NCBI GenBank assembly: GCA_001657315.1
Contig: LYSV01000001.1
Coordinates: forward strand, 1-64,000
From: Flammeovirgaceae bacterium BBD 1991-12
GTDB lineage: Bacteria > Bacteroidota > Bacteroidia > Cytophagales > Cyclobacteriaceae
Direction: 5' to 3'
Length of the DNA stretch: 64,000 bases
Under the pieces are notes generated by a model. It had not been told where the DNA came from, made no database searches, and worked only from the letters and a program-made list of their open reading frames with translations. Position 1 is the first letter of the stretch. Every line of letters starts with the position of its first letter. The position numbers and the translations under genes were made by a program. This document shows, in pieces, positions 1 through 7,701 of the stretch.

Positions 1-1
1 A

Positions 2-1033
2 GATGGTAATTCAGAGGTGACCGTTGACATACCATTTATTGATGACGCTGAGGTAGAAGATGACGAGACGATCATTGTTACCCTTTCCTCACAGGACCTT
101 CCTTCGAATGTTTCCATATCAGGTTCAGCATTAACCATAACTATCTCCGACAATGATGTTGAAGAAGCGTGTGACAATGACAATTCCATCACTACTAATG
201 ACAGGGGCTGCAACCTCACTCCATCCTTATCAAATACATACAGTGAAAATATAAATTCCAGTGATGAACGGGAAATCCTGACAAATGGAGTGCCCGATCA
301 TGATTACTCCAATCAGCTTTCCAACCAGGGAGTAAACCTGAATGCCGAAAACAAGGAGTATAAAGTTGCCGCTATGCCCGGCAAAGCAGCCAGTATAACA
401 TCTATTACAGATAATGGCAGACCGAGGTACCGTACAGGGGTTGCTCTCAATGGTGTGGCTATAGATCCTGCTCCGGCAGAGCCATTTATCTTCTCAAATC
501 CGAATACCGGTGAATTTAACTGGGATTGGGTATTTGAGCCCAACAACAATACGGATGATGTAAGGCTGGATTGTGCATACGCACATGTACAGCCAGATGG
601 CACGTACCATTATCATGGCAATATGATCGAATATGCAGATATACTACTGACCGGCCTCGGGAGCGGTGGGACTATCCCCACCGAACCTGTTCAGATCGGA
701 TGGGCGGCAGATGGCTTCCCTATACTTTACAAATACGGTCCTGATGGATCCGGCACTTCTGTTGTCGAGCTGACCTCCGGCTATCAGCTTAAAACCGGTG
801 AAAGGCCAGGCGATGGAATAACTGCCCCCTGTGGCGAATACAACGGAAAATATACCAATGATTATGAGCATGTCAGTGGAGCCGGAGATCTTGATGAATG
901 CAATGGGATCAGTCGCAGTGTTATGCTCAAAGGTCAGACATTCGACTATTTTTATGTGATCACGGAAGAGTTCCCCATTATTCCAAGGTGTTTTACAGGT
1001 ACCCCCAACAGTACTTTCAGATTAGGCCCCTGA
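2..1033 (+). CDS. YHYH-domain surface protein with Calx-beta-like N-terminus (5' partial)
   Basis: The reading frame is open from base 2, so the start lies outside the window; the GTG at 17 is internal. The visible N-terminal ~50 residues (DDAEVEDDETIIVTLSS, then a TITISDND ending) look like the end of a Calx-beta repeat, a calcium-binding beta-sandwich found in secreted adhesins. The rest contains the motif YHYHGNM preceded by a HVQPDGT stretch and followed by VQIGWAADGFPILYKYGP, the signature of the YHYH domain. YHYH proteins are secreted or surface proteins of unknown biochemical role; the histidine-rich centre suggests metal binding, which is inference. The gene is followed 7 nt later by a small exported protein, probably co-transcribed. 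No T9SS sorting tail is visible at the C-terminus. Confidence 0.8.
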   Translation, partial: DGNSEVTVDIPFIDDAEVEDDETIIVTLSSQDLPSNVSISGSALTITISDNDVEEACDNDNSITTNDRGCNLTPSLSNTYSENINSSDEREILTNGVPDHDYSNQLSNQGVNLNAENKEYKVAAMPGKAASITSITDNGRPRYRTGVALNGVAIDPAPAEPFIFSNPNTGEFNWDWVFEPNNNTDDVRLDCAYAHVQPDGTYHYHGNMIEYADILLTGLGSGGTIPTEPVQIGWAADGFPILYKYGPDGSGTSVVELTSGYQLKTGERPGDGITAPCGEYNGKYTNDYEHVSGAGDLDECNGISRSVMLKGQTFDYFYVITEEFPIIPRCFTGTPNSTFRLGP

Positions 1034-1040
1034 TCCGATA

Positions 1041-1520
1041 ATGAAAAAGAAACTTATTATATTTTTTCTGATCGTCACGAATTCCGGGTATGCCCATGAT
1101 GTTAAAATGGCCGTTTTCGAGATCTTTCAGGATGAGTACGGCTTCCAGATGAGTATCACCCTTGACAAGGAGGATTTTCTCAGGACTTTGTCCAGCCTGT
1201 ATGGTGCCGGTCCGGATAACCTCCGCGACCTGCAAGGCCGAGTGTGGCAATATTTTGACAGTCACCTGATGATCACCATCAACGATCAATGTACCTCGCT
1301 TACTATCAATACCATACAGCACGGTAAGGAAAATATTGTATTGAACTGCTCGTTAAATTTACCAGTAGGCCGGGTAGAAGAAGTGCGGATCGAAAACTAC
1401 TGTATGATCGATCAAATTGATAAGCATGAAAACATCATGAGGTTAAAGCTGAGTGATCGGGACCGGTCCTTCAGGCTGAACCGGGATCGTGTATCTACAA
1501 CTGCAAAGTACGATATTTAG
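1041..1520 (+). CDS. small exported protein, DUF6702-like
   Basis: A 159-residue protein with a short signal peptide (MKKKLIIFFLIVTNSGYAH, cleavage after the A of GYA). The remainder is a compact mixed alpha/beta protein ending in SFRLNRDRVSTTAKYDI. That ending and the 'exported, ~160 aa, charged C-terminus' layout resemble the DUF6702 family common in Bacteroidota, whose function is unknown. It starts 7 nt after the YHYH protein stop and is probably translated from the same mRNA, so a role in the same surface process is plausible but unproven. Confidence 0.6.
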   Translation: MKKKLIIFFLIVTNSGYAHDVKMAVFEIFQDEYGFQMSITLDKEDFLRTLSSLYGAGPDNLRDLQGRVWQYFDSHLMITINDQCTSLTINTIQHGKENIVLNCSLNLPVGRVEEVRIENYCMIDQIDKHENIMRLKLSDRDRSFRLNRDRVSTTAKYDI

Positions 1521-1562
1521 GGCTGTGGCTGTATTTGAACATAAATTCCTGAAAAAATCTCA

Positions 1563-1597
1563 AAAAAAAGAGAAATGCCTCTGGTCGGAGGCATTTC
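1563..1597 (-). terminator. intrinsic terminator for the minus-strand 1844-4279 genes
   Basis: GAAATGCCTC (1572-1581) pairs with GAGGCATTTC (1588-1597) around a 6-nt loop. On the minus strand the hairpin is followed by TCTTTTTTTT, a classical U-tract, so it should end transcripts coming from the PAS-protein operon. The plus-strand side lacks a T-run. Confidence 0.7.
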
Positions 1598-1633
1598 CAG
1601 GGTCAAAAACTTAAAATAAACGGGATAAATTCT
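1565..1633. repeat. 69-nt dispersed repeat, copy A
   Basis: A 69-nt stretch that recurs at 5160..5228 with 65 of 69 identical positions. It includes a 10-bp hairpin and a conserved tail reading GGTCAAAAACT then AAAATAAA and GGATAAATTCT. Both copies lie between the 3' ends of convergent genes. The rest of this 323-bp gap, 1634..1843, shows no gene, RNA or clear signal. Confidence 0.8.
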
Positions 1634-1843
1634 CCTGAGTTTGACACGGTTTTGAGATAACACGCTGATAATAAGTTATTTGCAAGATTGCTTTCGATAT
1701 ACAGACTATCCTGAATAATTGATTATCTGACCTTCAGGAAACAGGTCTGGTAGAGGGTTTCTGCTACTATACCGAGCAATTTTTGGCTGGTTTCAGTAAG
1801 CCTTAAGCGGAGATAGTATGGATAAGTTACCATTATTAGCCCC

Positions 1844-2236
1844 CTATTGCAGACACCAGGTCAGACAAGAATCTTCATCACTATGAAATATCATAGTTTC
1901 ATACCTCCTGACCTCTTCCCCCCCTTCGATCAAATATTGGATAGTCAGTTCTTTTGTCATACTGGGTACTACTACGCCCCATTTCTGGATGTTGTTCTGC
2001 TCAGCGAAGACCCCGGTATTTAGCCATATCTCTTGCATTTCTTTACTGAACATGGCCTCGTCATCTTCCACTACTACCATAAGCGCGGTGACAGGGTTGT
2101 TTGTTACCATCATCATGAACTCGTCCAGCCCGTGCTGATAACTGGAAGTTGGGTTGCCTTTTAAAAACTTGAAATAAGCTACTTTACCTTCCACCAGCTT
2201 ACTCTCGTGTACTTTTTTACGTGTATTATCCATCAT
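1844..2236 (-). CDS. SpoIIAA/STAS-like small protein
   Basis: A 130-residue soluble protein without signal peptide or membrane segment. It has a beta-rich centre (TALMVVVEDDEAMF, KWGVVVPSM) and a C-terminal 'HSDEDSCLTWC' segment placed like the 'EeAlaWL' helix of SpoIIAA-like/STAS-type proteins. That similarity is by eye and is not secure. It lies 99 nt downstream of the PAS-domain protein on the same strand and ahead of a terminator, so the two probably form one transcript, and a STAS-like partner for a sensor protein would make sense. Function unknown. Confidence 0.55.
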   Translation of the reverse strand: MMDNTRKKVHESKLVEGKVAYFKFLKGNPTSSYQHGLDEFMMMVTNNPVTALMVVVEDDEAMFSKEMQEIWLNTGVFAEQNNIQKWGVVVPSMTKELTIQYLIEGGEEVRRYETMIFHSDEDSCLTWCLQ

Positions 2237-2335
2237 TATAAAGTTTAATTAAGTATTTATTACATTCACTTGTCATAGGGCTTCTCATGTTCAGCTTTGC
2301 TGCCATGAGCAATATCATGACAGTTTCTAATTTCC

Positions 2336-4279
2336 TTATTCGGTCAATGTATCCCTCAGGTAGGCAATAAATGTATTTTGTCCCTGGGAGGTGGCCTTAG
2401 TAAGATAAAACTCAGTATTGAGGATCTCCCCCTCAGTAGTTCTTGCTTCTACGATGGTTCGCGTACCGAGGTAAGTATGATGATTTTCAAGGTCTACATT
2501 AAGGATCAGGTCGTTGAACCCTGCAGAGTTCTCACCGTTCATTTTAAAGAGACTTTTCGCTGCTGTATTACTGTCAAGGACAGCTCCATCCAGGTTAATA
2601 TGAAGTATGGCATCCATGGAATTGTCAAAATAAGCTCTCAGCTCCTGCTCCCGGGCCAGTAACTCCGTTTTTACCTGGTCCATTTCCATCATACTTCTTG
2701 CCAGTTCTTTGTCTTTTTTCAGTTCAGCCTGGATATCGCGTATGTAGGCGATAAAGATCTTTTCCTCGCCTATGTTAGCCGCGGTCAGGAACATTTCGGT
2801 TTTAAAGCCCTCTCCCTCGCTATTAATTCCTTTTACCTTCTTTTTCTTGTCGAGGTACAACGTGGCATCTTGTAAATGGACACTTCCAATTATGTCATTG
2901 AAGTGTTTCTGCTTAAGCTGGTCCGGCCTGTAACCAAATAACTGCGTAGCGACCGGGTTGCTGTCTATGATCAACCCTTCGCTGTTGGCAGTGATGATGG
3001 CGTCGATGGAGTTGGTAAAATATGATCTGGCCTTGGCTTCACTCTCTTTTATAAGGTCATTCTGCTCCTTTTGAATAGTGATATCCCGTAAAAAGCCTAC
3101 AAAAACTTTTTGACTCCCAATACTGCCTTCTTGTATGCGGATCTCCAAGGGAAAAGTACTGCCATCTTTTCGCATTCCTTCTACCTCTCTCCCTTTACCG
3201 ATTACTTTTTTTTCATTTGTACGTTCATAATTTTGCATATAGCCGTCATGATGGGAAGAATACTTTTGGGGCATCAACAATTTGATGTTTTTTCCAGCCA
3301 CCTCCTCTACCTTGTAGCCAAACATCTTTTCGGCAGCCGGGTTAAACTGATCGATCGTGCCATTCGTATCGATCGTGATGATAGCGTCCATGGCATTATC
3401 GAAGATCATCCGGGTTTGCGCCTCACTTCGTGATGCCGCTTCTTGTGTAGCCTGCAGCTCTTCCATATTTTGGCGCATCTCCTCTTCCTGCGACCGTAAC
3501 TCTTCTGACATTTTCTGCGATTCATCCAGCAATCGTTTTGTGCGTTCGCTGGTTTTAACATTGGCTATGGTGGAAGCGATACTTTCTCCTATTTTTTGTA
3601 TGAAATCGATTTGATATTGCGCGAAGTCTTTGAAGGTAGCTATCTCCACGATCCCGTAGGTTTTATCATTTACCGTTAAAGGAGCGACCAGTACAGCATT
3701 CGGTGTAGCTTCACCCAAACCAGAGGTAATATTGACAAAATCCCGGGGAACCTCTTTGAGATAAATGTACTGGTTTTCCAGGAACGCCTGCCCTACTAAT
3801 CCTTCACCCGGCAGTATTTCTTTTTGCAAGTATTTTTTTCGTGCATAGGCATAACAGGCACGCAACATAAGGGTAGGATTTTCAGGATTGTCATCTTCCA
3901 ACATGAAAAAACCTCCCTGGTTCGCGCCCAGGTATTTAACAAGGGCAGAGATCACCTCTAAGGCAAGCTCATCCAGCGAGGAATTGTTATCCCTTAATAT
4001 ATCTGAAAATTTGGCAAGTCCTTCCGTAGTCCAATTTCGCTGTCTTTCAGCTTCAGCGGTATCTACCATCTGTTGGCGCATACTGACCAGCGACTCACCT
4101 AACTGGTTGGTCTCCTCATCGTCGTCCTTATATACCATATCGAGTTCTCCTCTTTTTATTGCTTCCACAAACTCAGTAGCGTTTGTGATCTCCTGTTGCA
4201 AATTCTCAGTCAAAAGATGAAGACTCCGGACTTTATCCCTTTTCAAAAATCTGTAGGGGAACCATTTAAACTTTAACAT
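2336..4279 (-). CDS. cytoplasmic sensor protein with HAMP-like, GAF and three PAS domains, no output domain
   Basis: A 647-residue protein with no transmembrane segment. Residues ~35-75 resemble a HAMP helix pair (VEAIKRGEL, LGESLVSMRQQM); ~95-245 is a GAF domain (GEGLVGQAFLENQYIYL, APLTVNDKTYGIVEIA); ~245-285 is a coiled coil; ~285-405 is a canonical PAS/PAC (AMDAIITIDTNGTIDQFN, EKMFGYKVEEVAGK, GFLRDIT); ~415-525 and ~550-647 are two further PAS-like units that both end in IAYIRD/IAYLRD. The protein stops right after the third PAS: no HisKA, HATPase, GGDEF or methyl-accepting segment is present. It must therefore signal through a partner, possibly the small protein encoded downstream. Bacteroidota carry similar HAMP-GAF-PAS proteins. 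Confidence 0.85.
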   Translation of the reverse strand: MLKFKWFPYRFLKRDKVRSLHLLTENLQQEITNATEFVEAIKRGELDMVYKDDDEETNQLGESLVSMRQQMVDTAEAERQRNWTTEGLAKFSDILRDNNSSLDELALEVISALVKYLGANQGGFFMLEDDNPENPTLMLRACYAYARKKYLQKEILPGEGLVGQAFLENQYIYLKEVPRDFVNITSGLGEATPNAVLVAPLTVNDKTYGIVEIATFKDFAQYQIDFIQKIGESIASTIANVKTSERTKRLLDESQKMSEELRSQEEEMRQNMEELQATQEAASRSEAQTRMIFDNAMDAIITIDTNGTIDQFNPAAEKMFGYKVEEVAGKNIKLLMPQKYSSHHDGYMQNYERTNEKKVIGKGREVEGMRKDGSTFPLEIRIQEGSIGSQKVFVGFLRDITIQKEQNDLIKESEAKARSYFTNSIDAIITANSEGLIIDSNPVATQLFGYRPDQLKQKHFNDIIGSVHLQDATLYLDKKKKVKGINSEGEGFKTEMFLTAANIGEEKIFIAYIRDIQAELKKDKELARSMMEMDQVKTELLAREQELRAYFDNSMDAILHINLDGAVLDSNTAAKSLFKMNGENSAGFNDLILNVDLENHHTYLGTRTIVEARTTEGEILNTEFYLTKATSQGQNTFIAYLRDTLTE

Positions 4280-4596
4280 ACTACTTTCTTTATCTCACTC
4301 GTCCAATTCCACTATGCCGGCTGCGGATAAAGAAGTCCGCTGTCAGGTCTTTTAAATGGTGGTGAATCGTTTTCACCAACGACATGACAAAACTAATACC
4401 TTATAAAAGGCTTTATAAAGAGCAAAAACCCGTAATCTATACTCCGTTTTTCTACCTAAAGTTTTATATATCGTCAAAAAGAGGATTTCCTGCAAAGGGC
4501 TCGCCGGGAAGTCTCCGGGCAGGCAGTAAAATACCGGACCTGCCATAATTGCTTTAAAAGAAAAATATATTTCATTATTTCAAGAGAATACCTACT
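4280..4596. other. divergent intergenic region, 317 bp
   Basis: Separates the minus-strand PAS protein from the plus-strand peroxiredoxin. It contains the TAGTTTTG box noted separately and, next to it, a 10-bp palindrome CTTTATAAAG at 4411-4420. No ORF or structured RNA was recognised. Confidence 0.5.
4388..4395 (-). promoter_or_regulatory. candidate Bacteroidota minus-7 box for the PAS-protein gene
   Basis: The minus strand reads TAGTTTTG, an exact TAnnTTTG match, about 110 nt before the ATG of the PAS protein. No convincing TTG minus-33 element sits 19-21 nt further upstream, so this is a weak call. Confidence 0.35.
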
Positions 4597-4599
4597 TTG

Positions 4600-5157
4600 A
4601 TGATCATGAAATTAACCTCTACCTTAAAAGCACCTTATTTTAAGCAGGAAGATGTATTTGGGCGGCATGTAGACCTGAATGATTACATCAATAAACAGAT
4701 CCTTATCGCTTTTTTCAGACACGCCGGCTGCCCTTTCTGCAATATAAGAGTACACAACCTGATGAAGATCTCCGATGAACTCAAAGCAAAAGGGTTGGAA
4801 ATGATCTTTCTTTTTGAATCGAAAAAAGAGATCATTTTAAGGAGCAGCTTTCATCAAGGTATAGCGCCAGTACCATTGATCTCCGATCCGGAGAAAAAGC
4901 TTTATGACCTTTATGGGCTGGAAAGCTCAGGTTACAAATCGGCCATTAGCCATATCACTACTTTTGTACAGACTGCTTACGAGGCATATAAAACGAAAGT
5001 ACCTTTGCACGCCATGGCAGACGGCGAATCCATAAAAACGATGCCCGCCGAGTTTTTAGTTGATTATGATCTGATCATTAAGAAAGTACATTACTCCGAG
5101 CGACTACGCGATCGGATGGATATGAACGAGATTAGGGAATTTGTAAATAAGAGATAG
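4600..5157 (+). CDS. thioredoxin-fold peroxiredoxin-like protein (AhpC/TSA family)
   Basis: A 185-residue protein with a thioredoxin-like fold: an N-terminal APYFKQEDVFGRHVDL segment, then ILIAFFRHAGCPFCNIRVHNL carrying a CPFC redox motif where peroxiredoxins have their peroxidatic cysteine, then a beta-alpha unit (LEMIFLFESKKEII) and the typical PVPLISDPEKKLYDLYGL. This layout fits the peroxiredoxin-like AhpC/TSA group that reduces peroxides, probably in the cytoplasm, as there is no signal peptide. A TTG (4597), an ATG (4600) and another ATG (4606) lie close together; 4606 (MKLTS) is also a reasonable start. It stands alone and is followed 3 nt after the stop by repeat copy B. Confidence 0.8.
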   Translation: MIMKLTSTLKAPYFKQEDVFGRHVDLNDYINKQILIAFFRHAGCPFCNIRVHNLMKISDELKAKGLEMIFLFESKKEIILRSSFHQGIAPVPLISDPEKKLYDLYGLESSGYKSAISHITTFVQTAYEAYKTKVPLHAMADGESIKTMPAEFLVDYDLIIKKVHYSERLRDRMDMNEIREFVNKR

Positions 5158-5159
5158 GC

Positions 5160-5192
5160 AAAAAGAGAAATGCCTCTGGTCGGAGGCATTTC
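5160..5192 (-). terminator. intrinsic terminator for the minus-strand gene at 5299-5967
   Basis: GAAATGCCTC (5167-5176) pairs with GAGGCATTTC (5183-5192); on the minus strand the stem is followed by TCTTTTT. It is the same hairpin as at 1572-1597. Confidence 0.65.
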
Positions 5193-5228
5193 CAAGGTCA
5201 AAAACTCAAAATAAATAGGATAAATTCT
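5160..5228. repeat. 69-nt dispersed repeat, copy B
   Basis: Second copy of the element at 1565..1633, with 4 differences, all outside the hairpin. It begins 3 nt after the peroxiredoxin stop codon and ends 71 nt before the convergent minus-strand gene's stop. Confidence 0.8.
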
Positions 5229-5298
5229 TAATTCATCCAATAACAACACTGCCAATATAACAAACTTTTGGCAAAAAGGGTTTAGTATTTCCAAAAAT

Positions 5299-5967
5299 TT
5301 ATCGGGAAGTCAGAACGCTGTAACTTATCAGCTTGCCTGACGAATTGTAGGTTTCAGTTTTCACCAGACCCACTCCTTCAGCGATCCAATCCGTGCCCCT
5401 GCCTTCTATATTCATTAACATCCTTGTTGTTGTAGCGTAATTGATCTTGTAACAGTCAAAAGTACCTGCAGATGTAGTTATGCTCTCTTTACCCTCTACT
5501 GTGCGGTTGGTGATAGCAACGGTCATCTGCATGGGTATATCTCCACTGATAGTGACTGAGCCCTCATCAAGGGCCATCCCAGGCTCAAGATCAGAAGGGA
5601 TCTCAAGGTTATCCATTTCAATTTTCATATTCATATCCCTGAATGCCTGTAGCTGCTCATCCGGTATGAGCCGTGTCATATCCATGGAAACCACTCCATC
5701 GCTACATATCATTTCCACATCCTTGCTGTAAACAACTTTATCCTTTTTATCATATAGTGTCAAATGCATAATGGCATCCCAGCCATTACTCCGTCTGACC
5801 ATTGACTTTATTTCAGTTAATTGTCTTCCCTGTGATTTACCCTTCGCATTGTAGCTGGTAATCTCCCAACGGTTACCCTGTTCGAAGTCAAAATAGGGAT
5901 TACATTGGCCAAAGATGGGTTCATTCACAAATGCAAATCCCAAAACAATAAGCAGAACCTTTTTCAT
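5299..5967 (-). CDS. exported TapB-like/DUF3108-like protein
   Basis: A 222-residue exported protein. The open frame extends further upstream, but the ATG at 5967 gives a clean signal peptide (MKKVLLIVLGFAFVNEPIFG, then QCNPYFDFEQGNRWEI), so that start is preferred. The body reads as a beta-rich domain: GKSITTS-like 'TVEGKESITTSAGTFDCYKI', then 'GRGTDWIAEGVGLVKTETY', the pattern of TapB and DUF3108-type periplasmic proteins that recognise or measure a bound polymer. Biochemical role unknown. It is monocistronic, divergent from the ntrC-like gene, and ends at the hairpin in repeat copy B. Confidence 0.7.
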   Translation of the reverse strand: MKKVLLIVLGFAFVNEPIFGQCNPYFDFEQGNRWEITSYNAKGKSQGRQLTEIKSMVRRSNGWDAIMHLTLYDKKDKVVYSKDVEMICSDGVVSMDMTRLIPDEQLQAFRDMNMKIEMDNLEIPSDLEPGMALDEGSVTISGDIPMQMTVAITNRTVEGKESITTSAGTFDCYKINYATTTRMLMNIEGRGTDWIAEGVGLVKTETYNSSGKLISYSVLTSR

Positions 5968-6312
5968 AGTAGTGTAATAGTTAAAATTGCATCGATACAA
6001 AACAACCCTGTTACCCCCATCTGGGATTTCCGATGCTATGTATCCGAAGCATCTGCAACACACCTGAAAGTAGCGGGTCGGTGTTAGCATCTCTGGGGCC
6101 TGAAAATAAGGGGATGATCGTCATAAGTTAGGACATATTTATGAAGGACAGAAACAGGTGAGTCAGTATTATTAATTTTTTGCCTAATTTATGTCCGAAA
6201 TCGGTCATCTTTGTGCAAAAGGGAACATCCAGCTGAACGGGAACGGCCTTGTTTCAAAGTACCGAGTTTGGCATAATTTTAGTCAATCTAACATGTTTTA
6301 AACCTAGACGAA
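5968..6312. other. divergent intergenic region, 345 bp
   Basis: Lies between the TapB-like gene (minus) and the response regulator (plus). The plus strand has CATCTTTG at 6206-6213, one base off the TAnnTTTG minus-7 box, with TTTTTTG ending at 6182 as a possible but over-spaced minus-33. No convincing sigma-54 GG-N10-GC site was found although the downstream regulator is of the sigma-54 type. Confidence 0.4.
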
Positions 6313-7701
6313 ATGACCTCAGGCAACGAGACCGGCAAAATATTAATGATCGATGATGACGAAGATGTGCTTTTGGCCGCAAAGCTTCTCCTGAAAAAAC
6401 ATTCACACCACGTGATCATTGAGAAGAATCCCAAGAAGATCCCCTTTCTTTTGAACAACGATACGTATGATGTGATCCTGCTGGACATGAACTTCAGCAA
6501 GGACATCACCAGTGGCAAGGAAGGATTCTTCTGGCTCAGCCAGATCCTGGAAAAGGATCCATCCGCCGTAGTTATTTTGATCACCGCCTTTGGCGATGTG
6601 GAAATGGCCGTAAGGGCGCTGAAAGAGGGTGCCACCGATTTTGTGCTGAAACCGTGGCAAAATGAAAAACTGCTGGCTACTATCTCTACTGCCATCAAGC
6701 TCAAGAAAACCTACAAGGAGGTAGACAAGCTGAAAAAGGCTAAAAAACAACTGGAAGAAGATATCAATCAACCTTTCAAGGATATCATAGGCCAGAGCGG
6801 TTCCATAAAAAAGGTATTTGACCTGATCGACAAGGTGGCCAAAACTGATGCGAATGTATTAATACTGGGCGAAAACGGCACAGGCAAGGAGCTAATTGCA
6901 AGGGCCATTCATCAGCGCTCCAATCGTCATGATGCCAGCTTTGTGGGTGTGGATATGGGAGCCATTACGGAGACCCTCTTTGAAAGTGAGCTTTTCGGAC
7001 ATAAAAAAGGGTCTTTCACTGATGCCAAGGAAGACCGCACAGGCAGGTTTGAACTGGCCAACAGTGGTACGCTGTTCCTGGATGAGATCGGTAACCTGAG
7101 CATGCCCCTGCAGTCTAAACTGCTTACCGCATTGCAAAACCGTGAGATCACCAGAGTGGGCTCCAACCAGACCATTCCTGTAGATATCCGTCTTGTATGT
7201 GCTACAAATATGCCTGTGCATGATATGGTCAATGAAAACACCTTTCGGCAGGACCTGCTCTACCGGATCAATACTGTGGAGATCAATCTGCCACCCCTTA
7301 GAGAAAGGCAGGAAGATATCCCACTCCTTGCCCGTCATTTTCTGACGAAGTATGGCAAAAAGTATCGTAAGGACATTGCAGGGATCACGGAAGATGCGCT
7401 ACTGAGGCTGAGAAAATACAACTGGCCGGGAAACATAAGGGAGCTTCAGCATGCGATAGAAAGAGCAACGATCATGAGTGATAACCGGCAACTGGAGGCA
7501 GAGGATTTCTTCTTTTTGTCCGAAAACAGAGCCGGCAGCCCTCAGGAAATGCAAAGTGACAACCTTAATCTGGATGAAGTAGAAAGATCGATCATTCAAA
7601 AAGCCATCAATATTCATGACGGCAATATTTCCAAAGCGGCCAAAGAACTGGGATTGACACGGGCTTCCCTGTACCGCAGGCTTGAAAAGCATGGACTTTA
7701 G
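6313..7701 (+). CDS. sigma-54-dependent response regulator (NtrC family)
   Basis: A 462-residue three-domain regulator. Receiver domain residues ~8-125 with acidic pocket DDDED (14-18), phospho-acceptor D58 in VILLDMN and conserved K113 in FVLKPW. AAA+ domain ~155-385 with Walker A GENGTGKE (186-193), the sigma-54 contact loop as GSFTDA (233-238, a common Bacteroidota form of GAFTGA) and Walker B GTLFLDEIG (252-260). Fis-type helix-turn-helix at the C-terminus (NISKAAKELGLTRASLYRRL). It should activate sigma-54 promoters after phosphorylation; rpoN itself lies 6 kb downstream. The kinase gene overlaps its 3' end, so the two form a cognate pair. The signal sensed is unknown. Confidence 0.95.
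   Translation: MTSGNETGKILMIDDDEDVLLAAKLLLKKHSHHVIIEKNPKKIPFLLNNDTYDVILLDMNFSKDITSGKEGFFWLSQILEKDPSAVVILITAFGDVEMAVRALKEGATDFVLKPWQNEKLLATISTAIKLKKTYKEVDKLKKAKKQLEEDINQPFKDIIGQSGSIKKVFDLIDKVAKTDANVLILGENGTGKELIARAIHQRSNRHDASFVGVDMGAITETLFESELFGHKKGSFTDAKEDRTGRFELANSGTLFLDEIGNLSMPLQSKLLTALQNREITRVGSNQTIPVDIRLVCATNMPVHDMVNENTFRQDLLYRINTVEINLPPLRERQEDIPLLARHFLTKYGKKYRKDIAGITEDALLRLRKYNWPGNIRELQHAIERATIMSDNRQLEAEDFFFLSENRAGSPQEMQSDNLNLDEVERSIIQKAINIHDGNISKAAKELGLTRASLYRRLEKHGL

Noticed and set aside
6236-6312. TGGCATAATTTTAGTC as a sigma-54 promoter for the NtrC-like gene
   Set aside because: The GG is present but no GC lies 10 nt downstream, so the minus-12 element is missing.
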